From Atriophallophorus winterbourni (Eukaryota > Platyhelminthes > Trematoda > Plagiorchiida > Microphallidae): a stretch of DNA of 64,000 bases. Shown here in pieces: positions 58,901 to 63,089 of the stretch. A program made the position numbers and the translations under genes. The stretch covers positions 1-64,000 of the forward strand of contig JACCGJ010000327.1 in the NCBI GenBank assembly GCA_013407085.1, in the 5' to 3' direction. The stretch's first letter is position 1. Every line of letters begins with the position of its first letter. The notes beneath the pieces were generated by a model, which saw only the letters and a list, made by a program, of their open reading frames with translations, was not told the origin of the DNA and did no database searches.

Positions 58901-59730
58901 GATGATAGCAACTCTTCATGATACCTTGAATTCTTGTAAATTGTGGTGTCCTGAGCTTCTGTACCTTTAGAGCATAGCAACGGATTCGTAAGCATTCAGT
59001 GAGACGGTGAAACTTCCGCAGTTTTCTACCATGGACCCCTAATAACATCTGACGAGTTAGCAGCAAGTTGAAACAAGCCGAATACTAAACGACATAAGTT
59101 CGAGGCATGACCCGAATCCTCATAAACAATAAAATCAAATTCTTTTAGTCACTAGACGATGCACTTTTCCAAAGTGGTCACGTTCTCCGTTAGTGAATGG
59201 AAAGGTTGCGGGTGAATCAAATTCTAAAACTGATCCCACGTGTGGAATAAATGTGTGAAACACATGGAGCGTAATAAAAAAGACCGAACAATAGCAAGCC
59301 AGGCGAGACTTGCGCGCCAGCCTTGCTATTGGTTTTCATAGGTAATGCTGATAACCTGAAATTATCATAACGTCTATATGTTTCTTAATGAAAAAAATTG
59401 TTAAACGATAATCAGGAGTTAAAGACGGGAATAATCTAAATGTGTAATGTTCGTTTCGGAATTTTAATAGCGTTTATTTAGGCGAAACGTTTATGCATGA
59501 AAACGTGAACACCAACAACAACTTAAAATGCAAGAGCAAATTAAATAGAAGCTAAAAACATAGAGCCCACTTACTTGTCCTTCTCCTTCAATTACAAGCC
59601 CAACTTTATCTTCAGTAAGATTTTCAGATGACTTTTTTTGCTCCTCTTCTTCTCCTTCATCCTTATATACTTTTACCTCATCAGTACAAGCTATTTCCAT
59701 TGTTGATGAGAGGGAGGCACTATACACCAT
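26140..59730 (-). CDS. TCF/LEF: TCF/LEF transcription factor, nine coding exons with large introns
   Basis: Nuclear HMG-box factor that binds Wnt target genes and recruits beta-catenin. Exons in order: 59730-59575, 55606-55546, 52630-52377, 47595-47430, 45971-45608, 42723-42463, 34469-34025, 30548-30274, 26593-26140. Splice phases match at every junction (0,1,0,1,2,2,0,2), giving 811 residues. Residues about 15-50 hold the beta-catenin-binding motif (YKDEGEEEE). Residues 505-575 form the HMG box. The basic tail SRRKKKRR follows, and residues 642-669 form the C-clamp with its four cysteines. The intron after the HMG-box HHQ sits at the same place as in vertebrate TCF genes, from memory. Introns of up to about 8.4 kb are full of retroelements. 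Exon 2 is the least certain, and extra phase-neutral exons, for example in the 1000-N gap, cannot be excluded. Confidence 0.9.
26704..27790 (+). pseudogene. RTE-type reverse transcriptase with the catalytic box deleted
   Basis: The two ORFs read [55 protein letters not shown], then GGRVKDL joined to [13 protein letters not shown], then [28 protein letters not shown] and [10 protein letters not shown]. The YADD box that should follow VKDL is missing, as is one frame's worth of thumb. The C-terminal region decays after 27629. The element lies in TCF intron 8, starting about 110 bp upstream of the exon 9 acceptor. It is not the same family as RTE-1. Confidence 0.82.
28007..28030. repeat. (AT)12 microsatellite
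   Basis: Perfect AT run. Confidence 0.9.
28031..28434 (-). other. TCF intron 8, nothing recognised
   Basis: No ORF or repeat that I can name. Confidence 0.4.
28435..28664 (+). repeat. SINE-like repeat S1
   Basis: Nearly full copy: GTGCTGTGTGGCTAACATCG at the head, GTAGTGAG-type centre, TAGGCCTGGGCAACCTGACA, and a CATACATACATACATAC tail. Confidence 0.85.
28722..28957 (-). repeat. SINE-like repeat S1, diverged
   Basis: Reverse orientation, facing the copy at 28435 tail to tail. Tail GTATGTATGTATGT, body ACAAGCCTGATT and GACTGCATGCAGGCTAAGAT, head AATCAATTTAGCACGG. Confidence 0.7.
29000..29930 (-). other. TCF intron 8, mostly unrecognised
   Basis: Holds a (TTC)6 run at 29352-29370 preceded by ACGAATAAAGTCAA, which looks like the end of a LINE copy. 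No coding match supports this. Confidence 0.4.
29930..30150 (+). pseudogene. RTE-2-type RT C-terminal relic
   Basis: The plus frames read [32 protein letters not shown] and [20 protein letters not shown], with stops between. This is the thumb/C-terminal part of an RTE-like RT. It ends about 125 bp from the exon 8 donor. Confidence 0.7.
30274..30548 (-). CDS. TCF/LEF: TCF/LEF exon 8: HMG-box end, basic tail, most of C-clamp
   Basis: Acceptor CTTATCCAATTCCAG, then [11 protein letters not shown] (end of HMG box), SRRKKKRR (basic tail), an Ala/Gly/Ser-rich spacer, and [19 protein letters not shown] with three C-clamp cysteines. Donor GCAG/GTGAGT in phase 2. Reading on into the intron meets TGA at once. 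Confidence 0.93.
30549..31035 (-). other. TCF intron 7, S2 fragment and unrecognised sequence
   Basis: A minus-strand S2 fragment lies at 30668-30718 (CACTTACACACCACAACCGG). The rest has no recognised feature. Confidence 0.5.
31036..31225 (+). repeat. SINE-like repeat S1, 5' truncated
   Basis: TTAAATTGATTGGCCACCGG through TCTCTAGGCCTGGGCAACCT to the CATACATCC tail. Confidence 0.85.
31226..32582 (-). other. TCF intron 7, nothing recognised
   Basis: A weak S2-like string (CAGCCAGAAACCAGTTTTG) near 31245, otherwise no feature that I can support. Confidence 0.4.
32590..33106 (+). mobile_element. Non-autonomous RTE-1 derivative (5' UTR joined to 3' end)
   Basis: Homologous to the RTE-1 5' UTR (GGATAAGCTCCCACTG, CGAGTGACTGGCGCC, GCTGCCTTGCAGGTCGCACT). 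At the position of the ORF start it passes straight into a 3' end: CTTCATTGAAGCCGACTCAT, CTCCAGGAGGAGATAGTCGC, ACAAAAGTAAAAGTAA. There is no coding capacity. A 7-bp direct repeat GCAGCAG (32583-32589 and 33107-33113) flanks it. Confidence 0.87.
33114..33841 (-). other. TCF intron 7, nothing recognised
   Basis: A weak S2-like stretch near 33255-33310 (CACACACCAGAATCAGTTTC) is the only repeat hint. Confidence 0.4.
33842..33988 (+). repeat. SINE-like repeat S1, diverged
   Basis: GAAACATGCTGGAGTCTCAC, GAGCAACCTGACAGTATCTT and an ATACATAC tail. Its tail ends about 36 bp from the exon 7 donor. Confidence 0.72.
34025..34469 (-). CDS. TCF/LEF: TCF/LEF exon 7: HMG box
   Basis: Acceptor TTTTTTAACAG, donor CACCAG/GTAATC in phase 0. 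A Ser/Pro-rich lead ([14 protein letters not shown]) is followed by [40 protein letters not shown] and [15 protein letters not shown]. This is the nearly invariant TCF HMG box that bends DNA at its CTTTG-type sites. Confidence 0.95.
34630..35050 (+). repeat. SINE-like repeat S1 split by an RTE fragment
   Basis: The left part 34630-34800 runs GGATGTGCAATCGTGCAG to CCTGACAGTATCTT. The right part 34999-35050 resumes with CACGTGCAGTCTGTGACTG. The RTE piece 34801-34998 lies between, replacing about five bases of S1. Confidence 0.83.
34801..34998 (-). mobile_element. 5'-truncated RTE-1 3' end nested in S1
   Basis: On the minus strand it reads [20 protein letters not shown], then ADLAS, a stop, [16 protein letters not shown], stop. 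The tail is AAAAGTAAGTAAGTAAG. It matches the last ~65 codons of RTE-1, with the CATCCTCCAGGAGG-type 3' end of the non-autonomous copies. A four-base TCTT on both sides may be a short TSD. Confidence 0.85.
35051..35830 (-). other. TCF intron 6, nothing recognised
   Basis: Moderate GC content, but no ORF or motif I can assign. Confidence 0.4.
35830..36005 (+). repeat. GC-rich fragment resembling an RTE 5' UTR
   Basis: CTCCGCTGCCTGCGGGTTAG then GCTTTCGGGCCAAAGGCTT. This resembles, in the opposite orientation, the GC-rich block at 37970-38080, and less closely the CTGCCTTGTGGGTCACCCG block of the RTE-1 5' UTR. Confidence 0.5.
36120..36370 (+). mobile_element. CR1/Jockey-like LINE 3' end relic
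   Basis: One frame reads [20 protein letters not shown] and [10 protein letters not shown], then a stop, the usual C-terminal block of this LINE group. About 100 bp downstream is the hairpin CTGTGGGT/ACCCGTAG (36321-36357) with the inner AAAGC/GCTTT stem. Confidence 0.7.
36371..37415 (-). other. TCF intron 6, nothing recognised
   Basis: No supported ORF, RNA gene or repeat. Confidence 0.4.
37420..38160 (-). mobile_element. Short RTE-2 derivative: 5' region joined to 3' UTR
   Basis: Read downward from 38160, a GC-rich 5'-UTR-like block (CCGCTGCCTTGTGGGTCAGG) passes without any EN or RT sequence into the RTE-2 3' UTR at about 37660-37420 (CACTTGACAACAG-type and CATTCGAGGTGTAGGTACC strings). 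The 3' UTR matches those at 38600, 42860, 49715 and 58376. A G-rich run at 37765-37790 interrupts it. Confidence 0.6.
38350..38592 (-). repeat. SINE-like repeat S1
   Basis: Full-length reverse copy: GGTATGAAAGCACAAGCCTG at the tail side, GTCAGGTTGCCCAGACCTAG in the centre, TTGTACATCCGTGCG at the head. Confidence 0.88.
38600..39455 (-). pseudogene. RTE-2 RT C-terminus and 3' UTR
   Basis: Read downward from 39455: [60 protein letters not shown], then [39 protein letters not shown] and VGATRLPGG, with a few stops. The 3' UTR (about 38930-38600) is shared by the other RTE-2 copies. It stops just beside the S1 copy at 38350-38592. Confidence 0.82.
39456..39889 (-). other. TCF intron 6, nothing recognised
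   Basis: No supported feature. Confidence 0.4.
39902..40439 (+). mobile_element. Non-autonomous RTE-1 derivative with perfect 12-bp TSD
   Basis: This 538-bp element begins GGTTCCAAAGGTTGTCATAA, covers the RTE-1 5' UTR, then jumps at CCTTCATTGAAGCCGACTCA to the 3' end CTCCAGGAGGAGATAGTCGC and an ACAAATGTAAATGTAAT tail. The 12-bp sequence GTTAATCGCAGG flanks it at 39890-39901 and 40440-40451. It codes for nothing, so it must have been mobilised in trans, presumably by an RTE-1 enzyme. Confidence 0.92.
40452..41251 (-). other. TCF intron 6, nothing recognised
   Basis: No supported feature. Confidence 0.4.
41252..41369 (+). repeat. SINE-like repeat S1, diverged
   Basis: CACCGGTAGTGAGGTTTATG, CTACCTAGGACTGCGCAACC, then AATCAGGCTTGTGATTTCAT. 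The stretch between the last two is deleted. Confidence 0.65.
41370..42462 (-). other. TCF intron 6, nothing recognised
   Basis: An antisense ORF of 145 codons (42206-41769) has no family I know. A short AAAC run is at 42241-42260. Confidence 0.4.
42463..42723 (-). CDS. TCF/LEF: TCF/LEF exon 6: Ala/Ser-rich linker
   Basis: Acceptor TTTTCTATATTTCCAG, donor TTATC/GTAAGT. The one-base start and two-base end match both neighbours. The peptide has [16 protein letters not shown], then Ser-rich sequence. It lies before the HMG box, where other TCFs bind Groucho-type corepressors. No such motif can be claimed here. Confidence 0.75.
42860..44540 (-). mobile_element. Decayed RTE-2 element
   Basis: Read downward: a GC-rich 5'-like block (about 44540-44300) similar to that at 38160-37880, then unplaceable sequence. 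The RT thumb follows at 43525-43175: [54 protein letters not shown] and [18 protein letters not shown]. The 3' UTR is at about 43110-42880, ending in GATGATGATG on the minus strand at 42862-42872. The endonuclease and catalytic RT part are not recognisable. Confidence 0.7.
44846..45050 (-). repeat. SINE-like repeat S1, diverged
   Basis: CACAAGCCTAGATCCAGGCA, AATCAATTTAGCACGGCAG, and the head CACACATCCGTG. Confidence 0.75.
45168..45263 (+). repeat. Short dispersed repeat S2
   Basis: Close copy of 11354-11450: CACACCACTACCGGTTTCTA, AGGTGGAGACAGTAAG, AGTGAGCCTTGAA. Confidence 0.65.
45264..45607 (-). other. TCF intron 5 next to exon 5 donor, nothing recognised
   Basis: No supported feature. Confidence 0.4.
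45608..45971 (-). CDS. TCF/LEF: TCF/LEF exon 5: linker
   Basis: Acceptor TACTTTCCCGAACACAG, donor CCCTG/GTGAGT. The open frame runs [18 protein letters not shown], then [20 protein letters not shown], then [13 protein letters not shown]. The phase (two bases in, two bases out) fits both neighbours. The exon is longer than the ATG-started frame inside it, because the acceptor lies 80 bp upstream of that start. Confidence 0.75.
46150..46400 (+). repeat. Diverged RTE-1 5' UTR fragment
   Basis: GATAAGCTCCCATTTCCG, CACCTGGCCTACAAGCG, AGACCCGGTGGAACTTCTTC and TGGCTGGCGCATCAAAACCA follow the RTE-1 5' UTR order with about 70-75 % identity by eye. Confidence 0.7.
46401..46952 (-). other. TCF intron 4, nothing recognised
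   Basis: No supported feature. Confidence 0.4.
46953..47104 (-). repeat. SINE-like repeat S1, head deleted
   Basis: CATGAAAGCACAAGCCTAAT, TTGTCAGGTTGCCCAGGTCT, CCAATCAATTTAGCATTT. Confidence 0.8.
47430..47595 (-). CDS. TCF/LEF: TCF/LEF exon 4: linker
   Basis: Acceptor CCCAATATCATCACTGCAG, phase 0. The peptide [20 protein letters not shown] and [18 protein letters not shown] follows. The donor A/GTACGT is weaker than the others but gives the phase needed by exon 5 and stands just before a TAG in the read-through frame. Confidence 0.7.
47596..49189 (-). other. TCF intron 3, nothing recognised
   Basis: AT-rich sequence without a supported feature. Confidence 0.4.
49190..49408 (-). repeat. SINE-like repeat S1
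   Basis: GTATGAAAGCACAAGCCGGA, CAGGTTGCCCAGGCCTAGAC, and the head GATTGCACATCCGTGCA. A short GTAGT on both sides may be the TSD. Confidence 0.87.
49409..49714 (-). other. TCF intron 3, nothing recognised
   Basis: No supported feature. Confidence 0.4.
49715..49998 (-). mobile_element. RTE-2 3' UTR with GAT tail, running into the gap
   Basis: Very similar to 37420-37560: CCTACACCTCGAATGGAACA, CAAGTTTCGTGAACGAGTAG, GCATCATAACAAGCTTTTCT. The minus-strand 3' tail is GATGATGATGAG at 49708-49719. Its RT part would lie in the N run. Confidence 0.75.
49999..50998. other. Assembly gap, 1000 N
   Basis: Exactly 1000 N, so probably a fixed-size placeholder. Any exon, repeat or length here is unknown. 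Confidence 0.99.
50999..51092 (+). mobile_element. CR1-B fragment joined to the CAA-tailed module
   Basis: Positions 51001-51046 match CR1-B at 8151-8200 (CAAAACTTGAAAATTCACGC, GATTGTGAT). The sequence then switches to the terminal module TACATCCATGGTCGACATCG with a CAACAACAACA tail. Confidence 0.75.
51093..51513 (-). other. TCF intron 3, nothing recognised
   Basis: No supported feature. Confidence 0.4.
51514..51713 (-). repeat. SINE-like repeat S1
   Basis: GATATGAAAGCACAAGCCTG, GACTCCAGCGTGTTTCGGCA, GCAGCTCACTATCG. The head is slightly shortened. Confidence 0.85.
51714..52376 (-). other. TCF intron 3 next to exon 3 donor, nothing recognised
   Basis: No supported feature. Confidence 0.4.
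52377..52630 (-). CDS. TCF/LEF: TCF/LEF exon 3: polyalanine linker
   Basis: Acceptor TTTTTATTTCCAAG, donor AGT/GTGAGT. The peptide [20 protein letters not shown] runs into two alanine tracts (AAAAAAAA and AAAAAAA) and ASQHASIF. Low-complexity alanine tracts are common in flatworm transcription factors and may vary in length. Confidence 0.78.
52925..52997. repeat. (TA)n microsatellite
   Basis: A TA run of about 45 bp, a GCG interruption, then a further AT run. Confidence 0.9.
52998..53485 (-). other. TCF intron 2, nothing recognised
   Basis: No supported feature. Confidence 0.4.
53486..53620 (+). repeat. SINE-like repeat S1, diverged 3' half
   Basis: GTCATTTCTCGTAACTGTCT, AGTGCAACCTGACAGCATAT, CGACACTACCATGGCACCAG. 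Confidence 0.65.
53630..53790 (+). repeat. SINE-like repeat S1, 5' truncated
   Basis: ACTGCCATTTCTATTCTATT, ATCTGTCTAAGTCTAGACAA, GACTGTGCGGCACATTGCCT, CAGGCTTGTGCTATCA. Confidence 0.75.
53808..53940 (-). repeat. SINE-like repeat S1, diverged
   Basis: GCAAAGTGCCGCACACTCAG, TCTCAGGTGGCCCAGGTATA, AATTCAGGGTGTTTTG. Confidence 0.68.
53949..54214 (-). repeat. SINE-like repeat S1, long form with (CAA)n tail
   Basis: On the minus strand the whole S1 (head TGCACGGATGTGCAATCGTA) is followed after its CATACC tail by TTACATCCATGGTCGACATC, GACCGAAGTTGGC and CAACAACAAC. This is the most complete long-form copy. Confidence 0.87.
54250..54345 (-). repeat. SINE-like repeat S1, head fragment
   Basis: ATGTAGCTCAGTACCGTTAG, AATAAATTAAGCATTGTGCT. 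Strongly diverged. Confidence 0.5.
54436..55152 (+). mobile_element. Chimeric RTE-1 derivative with two 3' ends, 12-bp TSD
   Basis: Order: RTE-1 5' UTR of the type in the 39902 copy, then (from about 54890) the intact-element type ATCACTTGTACACTATCCCC with the ORF start ATGATGATGTCTCAA. A deletion of about 2.9 kb follows. Next are the last ~38 codons (GTCTGCGTACCGTCTACGG on), the 3' end GAGCCAGCCGCACAAAAG and its tail. A second 3' end of the other type follows, CTCATCCTCCAGGAGGAGAT, with its own tail. The 12-bp sequence GTTTGGAGCTGG flanks the whole at 54424-54435 and 55153-55164. Confidence 0.9.
55165..55545 (-). other. TCF intron 2 next to exon 2 donor, nothing recognised
   Basis: No supported feature. 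Confidence 0.4.
55546..55606 (-). CDS. TCF/LEF: TCF/LEF exon 2, 61 bp (candidate)
   Basis: A good acceptor (GTACCTTTTCAG) and donor (TTCAC/GTGAGT) enclose [20 protein letters not shown]. The in-phase 0 and out-phase 1 are exactly what exons 1 and 3 need. There is no strong family match, so this rests on splice sites and phase. Confidence 0.6.
55786..56025 (+). repeat. SINE-like repeat S1, diverged
   Basis: TGCGGCTAACATCG, GGCCACCGGTAGAAAGATGC, ATCTAGGCCTGTTCAACGTG, TTTGCCTGGATCAGGCTTGT. Confidence 0.8.
56026..56369 (-). other. TCF intron 1, nothing recognised
   Basis: No supported feature. Confidence 0.4.
56370..56437 (+). repeat. SINE-like repeat S1, 3' fragment
   Basis: GCAGTCTGTGACTGTGCGAC, CTTTCATACATACATAGG. 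Confidence 0.75.
56490..56530. other. Strong 17-bp inverted repeat (hairpin)
   Basis: Left arm CAGCGTTTGACGATTAC, seven-base loop CAAAATA, right arm GTAATCGCCAAACGCTG. Sixteen of seventeen pairs match and the odd one is a G-T type pair in RNA. It is followed by CAATAAAA. Confidence 0.85.
56531..57099 (-). other. TCF intron 1, nothing recognised
   Basis: No supported feature. Confidence 0.4.
57109..57341 (-). repeat. SINE-like repeat S1, full length with 9-bp TSD
   Basis: This 233-bp copy is flanked by CGCAACGAT at 57100-57108 and 57342-57350. Its head is TGCACGGATGTGCAATCGTG and its tail CATACCATACC. It confirms the same ends as the copy at 1781, independently and in the opposite orientation. 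Confidence 0.9.
57351..57600 (-). other. TCF intron 1, nothing recognised
   Basis: Moderate GC sequence, no family recognised. Confidence 0.35.
57600..58300 (-). pseudogene. RTE-like endonuclease relic (craniofacial-protein-2-like type)
   Basis: Read downward from about 58270: [20 protein letters not shown] and IGKTN (the GDFNARVG endonuclease motif region), then [20 protein letters not shown] and [21 protein letters not shown] decayed linker follows. This is the LINE endonuclease type often annotated as craniofacial development protein 2. Stops and frameshifts are frequent. It is not RTE-1. Confidence 0.72.
58325..58775 (+). mobile_element. RTE-2 3' end with GAT-rich tail
   Basis: Starts in the last codons (DLTVKLAAV, then CLPGWGP, stop), followed by the ~400-bp RTE-2 3' UTR (GTGGCTTCTTACCCTTAGCG, AGGTGTAGGCATCTCATTCC, ATAGTTGTATGGTAGTTAAG) and a GATGATGATGA tail. 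It stands head to head with the endonuclease relic on the other strand. Confidence 0.8.
58870..59110 (-). pseudogene. CR1-like RT C-terminal relic
   Basis: [20 protein letters not shown] then [20 protein letters not shown]. It corresponds to LLVTRRILLGYYGTELQQFF and the following RTRGHSLKLQKRRT of the CR1-C element at 60293. Confidence 0.72.
59287..59330. other. Inverted repeat in TCF intron 1
   Basis: CAATAGCAAGCCAGGCG pairs with CGCCAGCCTTGCTATTG in 15 of 17 positions around a short loop. It lies about 245 bp downstream of the exon 1 donor. Confidence 0.75.
59575..59730 (-). CDS. TCF/LEF: TCF/LEF exon 1: beta-catenin-binding domain
   Basis: The peptide contains [20 protein letters not shown], then [18 protein letters not shown]. 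This corresponds to the acidic beta-catenin-binding stretch of TCF proteins (NDELxxFKDEGEQEE...SSEN). Donor CAA/GTAAGTG, phase 0. An in-frame TGA lies nine bases upstream of the first ATG (59728-59730). A second in-frame ATG at 59698-59700 has the better start context (A at -3, G at +4), so the protein may begin ten residues later. Confidence 0.88.
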
Positions 59731-60180
59731 GAGAAATCACGGCAGACTGAGAGGGATTAATCCATTAGTTGAGGGAGAAATCAAAATACATTTGAAAATT
59801 GCGCTAGCTTTTCAAAAAAATGTAGTACGAGTTAACAAAAGGACAAGCTTAAAAATAAACAAAGTGACAGTTTAAAGCAACTTTGAAAATACATTTTCTG
59901 TTCATTTCCTCTTTGATTACTCGATATAACTGGTGAATTATCTCATACCATCCGCTGAATAAGAAAGTATATTATGGCATTTTTCTGTAAACATTTTTGA
60001 TTGTATCAATCAATGTACTCTTTTTGAATTGTACCCGGATTTTACGAATATAAATTTTCGTCCGCTCGAAGTTGCTTTTCTCATCTTCGTTTATACCTGT
60101 ACTGGGTGCTTGGAATTCTGACTGTGGTTTGTGGAAAGATTGCTTGCTTGCTATAAAAAGACCGCTCCATATTTCAGCCG
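59731..60180 (-). other. TCF 5' flank / 5' UTR region, no motif recognised
   Basis: About 450 bp of AT-rich sequence between the TCF start and the 3' end of the CR1-C element. It must hold the 5' UTR or an upstream intron, but no promoter element can be named. Confidence 0.4.
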
Positions 60181-60184
60181 CACC

Positions 60185-60206
60185 TTCTTCTTCTTCTTCT
60201 TCTTCT
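60185..60206 (-). repeat. (GAA)7 tail of the CR1-C LINE
   Basis: A (TTC)7 run on the plus strand, directly after the short 3' UTR. Unlike CR1-B and its relatives, this element ends in a three-base repeat. Confidence 0.8.
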
Positions 60207-60292
60207 GAATAGACGGCAGGAGGACTACAGTCCGTGAAAGCCGCTTCACCTCCCGGGTCTCTGCTATCTCAGCGTAGATTCCTCACGAGGAG

Positions 60293-63078
60293 TTACTGAG
60301 CTGAAAGAGTAGGCGAATCGCGCAGGATAGCGGGAAGTTCACCGTCCAATATGCGTTTAAACTGCTCTTCGGTGACTGCCCCAATTGCATCAGCGGAGAG
60401 TGCATTCCAAATATTGACCACTCTGGTCGACAGAGTAAACGATGGCTTCAGGTGTTCCGTTCGGCGCTTCTGCAACTTCAGCGAATGACCTCTAGTTCTG
60501 GAGTCCGTGGATACCGAAAAGAATTGTTGAAGTTCCGTTCCGTAATATCCAAGTAGGATTCTCCGCGTGACCAGTAAATCATATCGCATTCTTCGATATT
60601 CCAGTGGGAAAAGTTTGAGTTCCCGCAATCGGTCGTCATAGGGAATACGAAACATACCCCTCACGCACTTGGTAGCCCTCCTTTGGACTTTCTCCAGACG
60701 ATCCTTCTCCCCTTTGGTTAACGGATAGTTCACGGGAAGCCCAAATTCCAATATTGGTCTGACGTGAGAGCTATACAGAACTTGAAAAACTTTGGGATTT
60801 ATCTCTAAGAAGGATCGTCTCAATGCCCACCACATGCGGCTGGCAGAACCGACCTTTCTCGCAGTATCCTCCGCAGTTTTGAGGGATGAAGTTACCATCA
60901 CCCCCAAATCTCGCTCTACATCAACTATCCTGAGACCATGGCCCTCCAACTGATATGCATGTCGCATGTTGTTGCTCCCGATGTGCATGATAGCACACTT
61001 CTTTTCATTAATCGGGAGCATCCATCTGTCAGTCCAACTCCGAAGTGCATTCAAATCATCTTGCAGTGGGAAGCGTCAGCGGCCGTCGTGACAGAAGCCC
61101 ACACCTTCAGATCATCTGCAAATAAGAGACAACCACTGTTCAGAATACCGGGAAGGTCACTCACATAGAGTTTGAACAAGGTTGGCCCCAGAACGGATCC
61201 TTGTGGTACACCAGAAGTTGGGATAAAGGATGCAGATCTGGCCCCATTGACTTCAACGAGGCTTCGCCGACCGATGAGAAAATCCTCAATCCAAGCAAGC
61301 AACGAAGCCTCTATACCAGACATTCTTAGTTTCCAAATAAGCCTCTGATGTGGAACACGGTCGAATGCTTTACTGAAGTCGATGAAGACTACATCAACTG
61401 GCAAACCAGCGTCAAGGCTTCTGCACCAATGTTCTCGGGCGGTCAGTAGATTGGAGATACATGAGCGGCCTTTCGTGAAGCCGTGTTGGGCATTCGAGCA
61501 TTGTTGGGTCTCGCGCAAATACTGTTCTATCTTATCCTTTACAATCCGTTCCAGCAATTTGCCTACGACAGACGTAAGTGTAACAGGACGGTAATTTACA
61601 GGGTCTGATAAACTCCCACCTTTGAACATCGGCTTTACTATACCCATTTTCCAATCCTCTGGTAGACGTCCCGAATCGATTGAAATTTGGAATAAAGCGG
61701 CTAAAGGTGAACTGATGATCCTTGATAAAGGTTTTAATATGGCAGGGTGAATACCATCAGGACCTGGAGATGTCTGTACCTTTAGATGTTCGATGAGGAT
61801 TCGCACCATGTCAGCCGTGATCTCAAAATTGGGCATTACTTCCGTCGGCGATATTTGTTTGCAGGATATGGTAGGCTCTATTGCGTAAACTGATTGGTAT
61901 TGCGATGCAAACACCTCAGCTTTCCCAGTGTCAGTCTCTATAACCTCCCGTTCCAAATTTTTGAGAGAAGGTACGGGGTTCGATGATTTGACCCGTCGCC
62001 GAATGTACGCAAATAATCGTTTAGGATTATATTTTGAGGAATTTGCTAATTGAAGCTCGAATCGACTTCTTTTATCCTTCTTCAATTTTGAGCAAAGATT
62101 CCGTACAGCCCGATATTCTTCGTAATGGGCGTCCGATCGGCTCGTTCTGAATTTAATCCAAAGACGCTTTCTTTGCCGCAGGCAGGTACGAAGTTCTCTA
62201 TCAAACCAAGGAGGGCCACGGGAGCCGGGACGATCTCTGGTTAATGGAGCAACATCCTCTAAGCAACGGATATTATTCAGGAACCATTTCCAACAGTCAT
62301 CAATAGTGGAATCAACGGGTAACGTCCAGTCAATTGAGGCTGCTTTTTCAACCAACAATTTCAAGTCCATGTTCCAGAAGTTTCTCCGTGGAAGCCGCGA
62401 CGGCTGGGCCGGTTTACCCCGAGTCCATTTGAACCGAATAGCACAATGGTCGCTTGTATCGATGGGCTGTTCTACGGATAAGTCAACCACATCTGACTCT
62501 CTGGGTGACAAAACCAGATCAAGAGTAGACGGAGTCTGGCCATGTCCATAGCGAGTAGGAACGAGAACGTGCTGCACGAGGTTCAAATCCAGAATCAGAT
62601 TTAGAAACTCCCGTTGGTACTCATCCCCATTTGTAACGAGGTCCAACCAGTTGATGTCCGGAGCATTCAGGTCACCGAGTATCATACAATCGTTCCTCGT
62701 CCCATGGCGGCGGAGCTGGTCAAATAATGCCATGATACGGGCGCAGGGTGAACGGTAGATGACACCGATCATTGCTGATCCATTACTGGACTTGATCTGA
62801 CACCAAATGCTTTCAGCAAAACCATCATCATCTCGAAAACTATCAACAACCTCCACGGATAAATGTTCTTTGACGTATATCGCCACCCCACCACCATGTC
62901 GAGATTCAATTCGATCACTTCTGAGTAGGCGGTAATTCGGAATGAATAGCTCTGCATCAGTAATGTCGAGTGTCAGCCAGGTTTCCGTTATTCCAACGAT
63001 ATCTGGCTGTAGTGCCAAGACATGATGGCTTACTTCGTCAAATTTGTTCCTCAAACTCCGCGCGTTGAAACAGAGCAC
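60293..63078 (-). pseudogene. CR1-like endonuclease / reverse transcriptase (ORF2), one frameshift
   Basis: The endonuclease (63078 on) has LCFNARSLRNKFDEV, IVGITETWL, RHGGGVAIYV, MILGDLNAPDINWLDLV and DTSDHCAIRFKW. The RT has VQTSPGPDGIHPAILKP, GIVKPMFKGG, AQHGFTKGRSCISNLL, VFIDFSKAFDRVPHQRL, SGVPQGSVLGPTLFKL and the catalytic LLFADDLKVW. Just after that, near 61070, the frame shifts by one base. DASHCKMI-stop replaces the expected LQDDLNALRSWTDRWMLPIN, which continues in the next frame to 60293. No ATG precedes the endonuclease in this frame: it is open from a TGA near 63187 but begins without AUG. Confidence 0.88.
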
Positions 63079-63089
63079 TTCGAAATACT

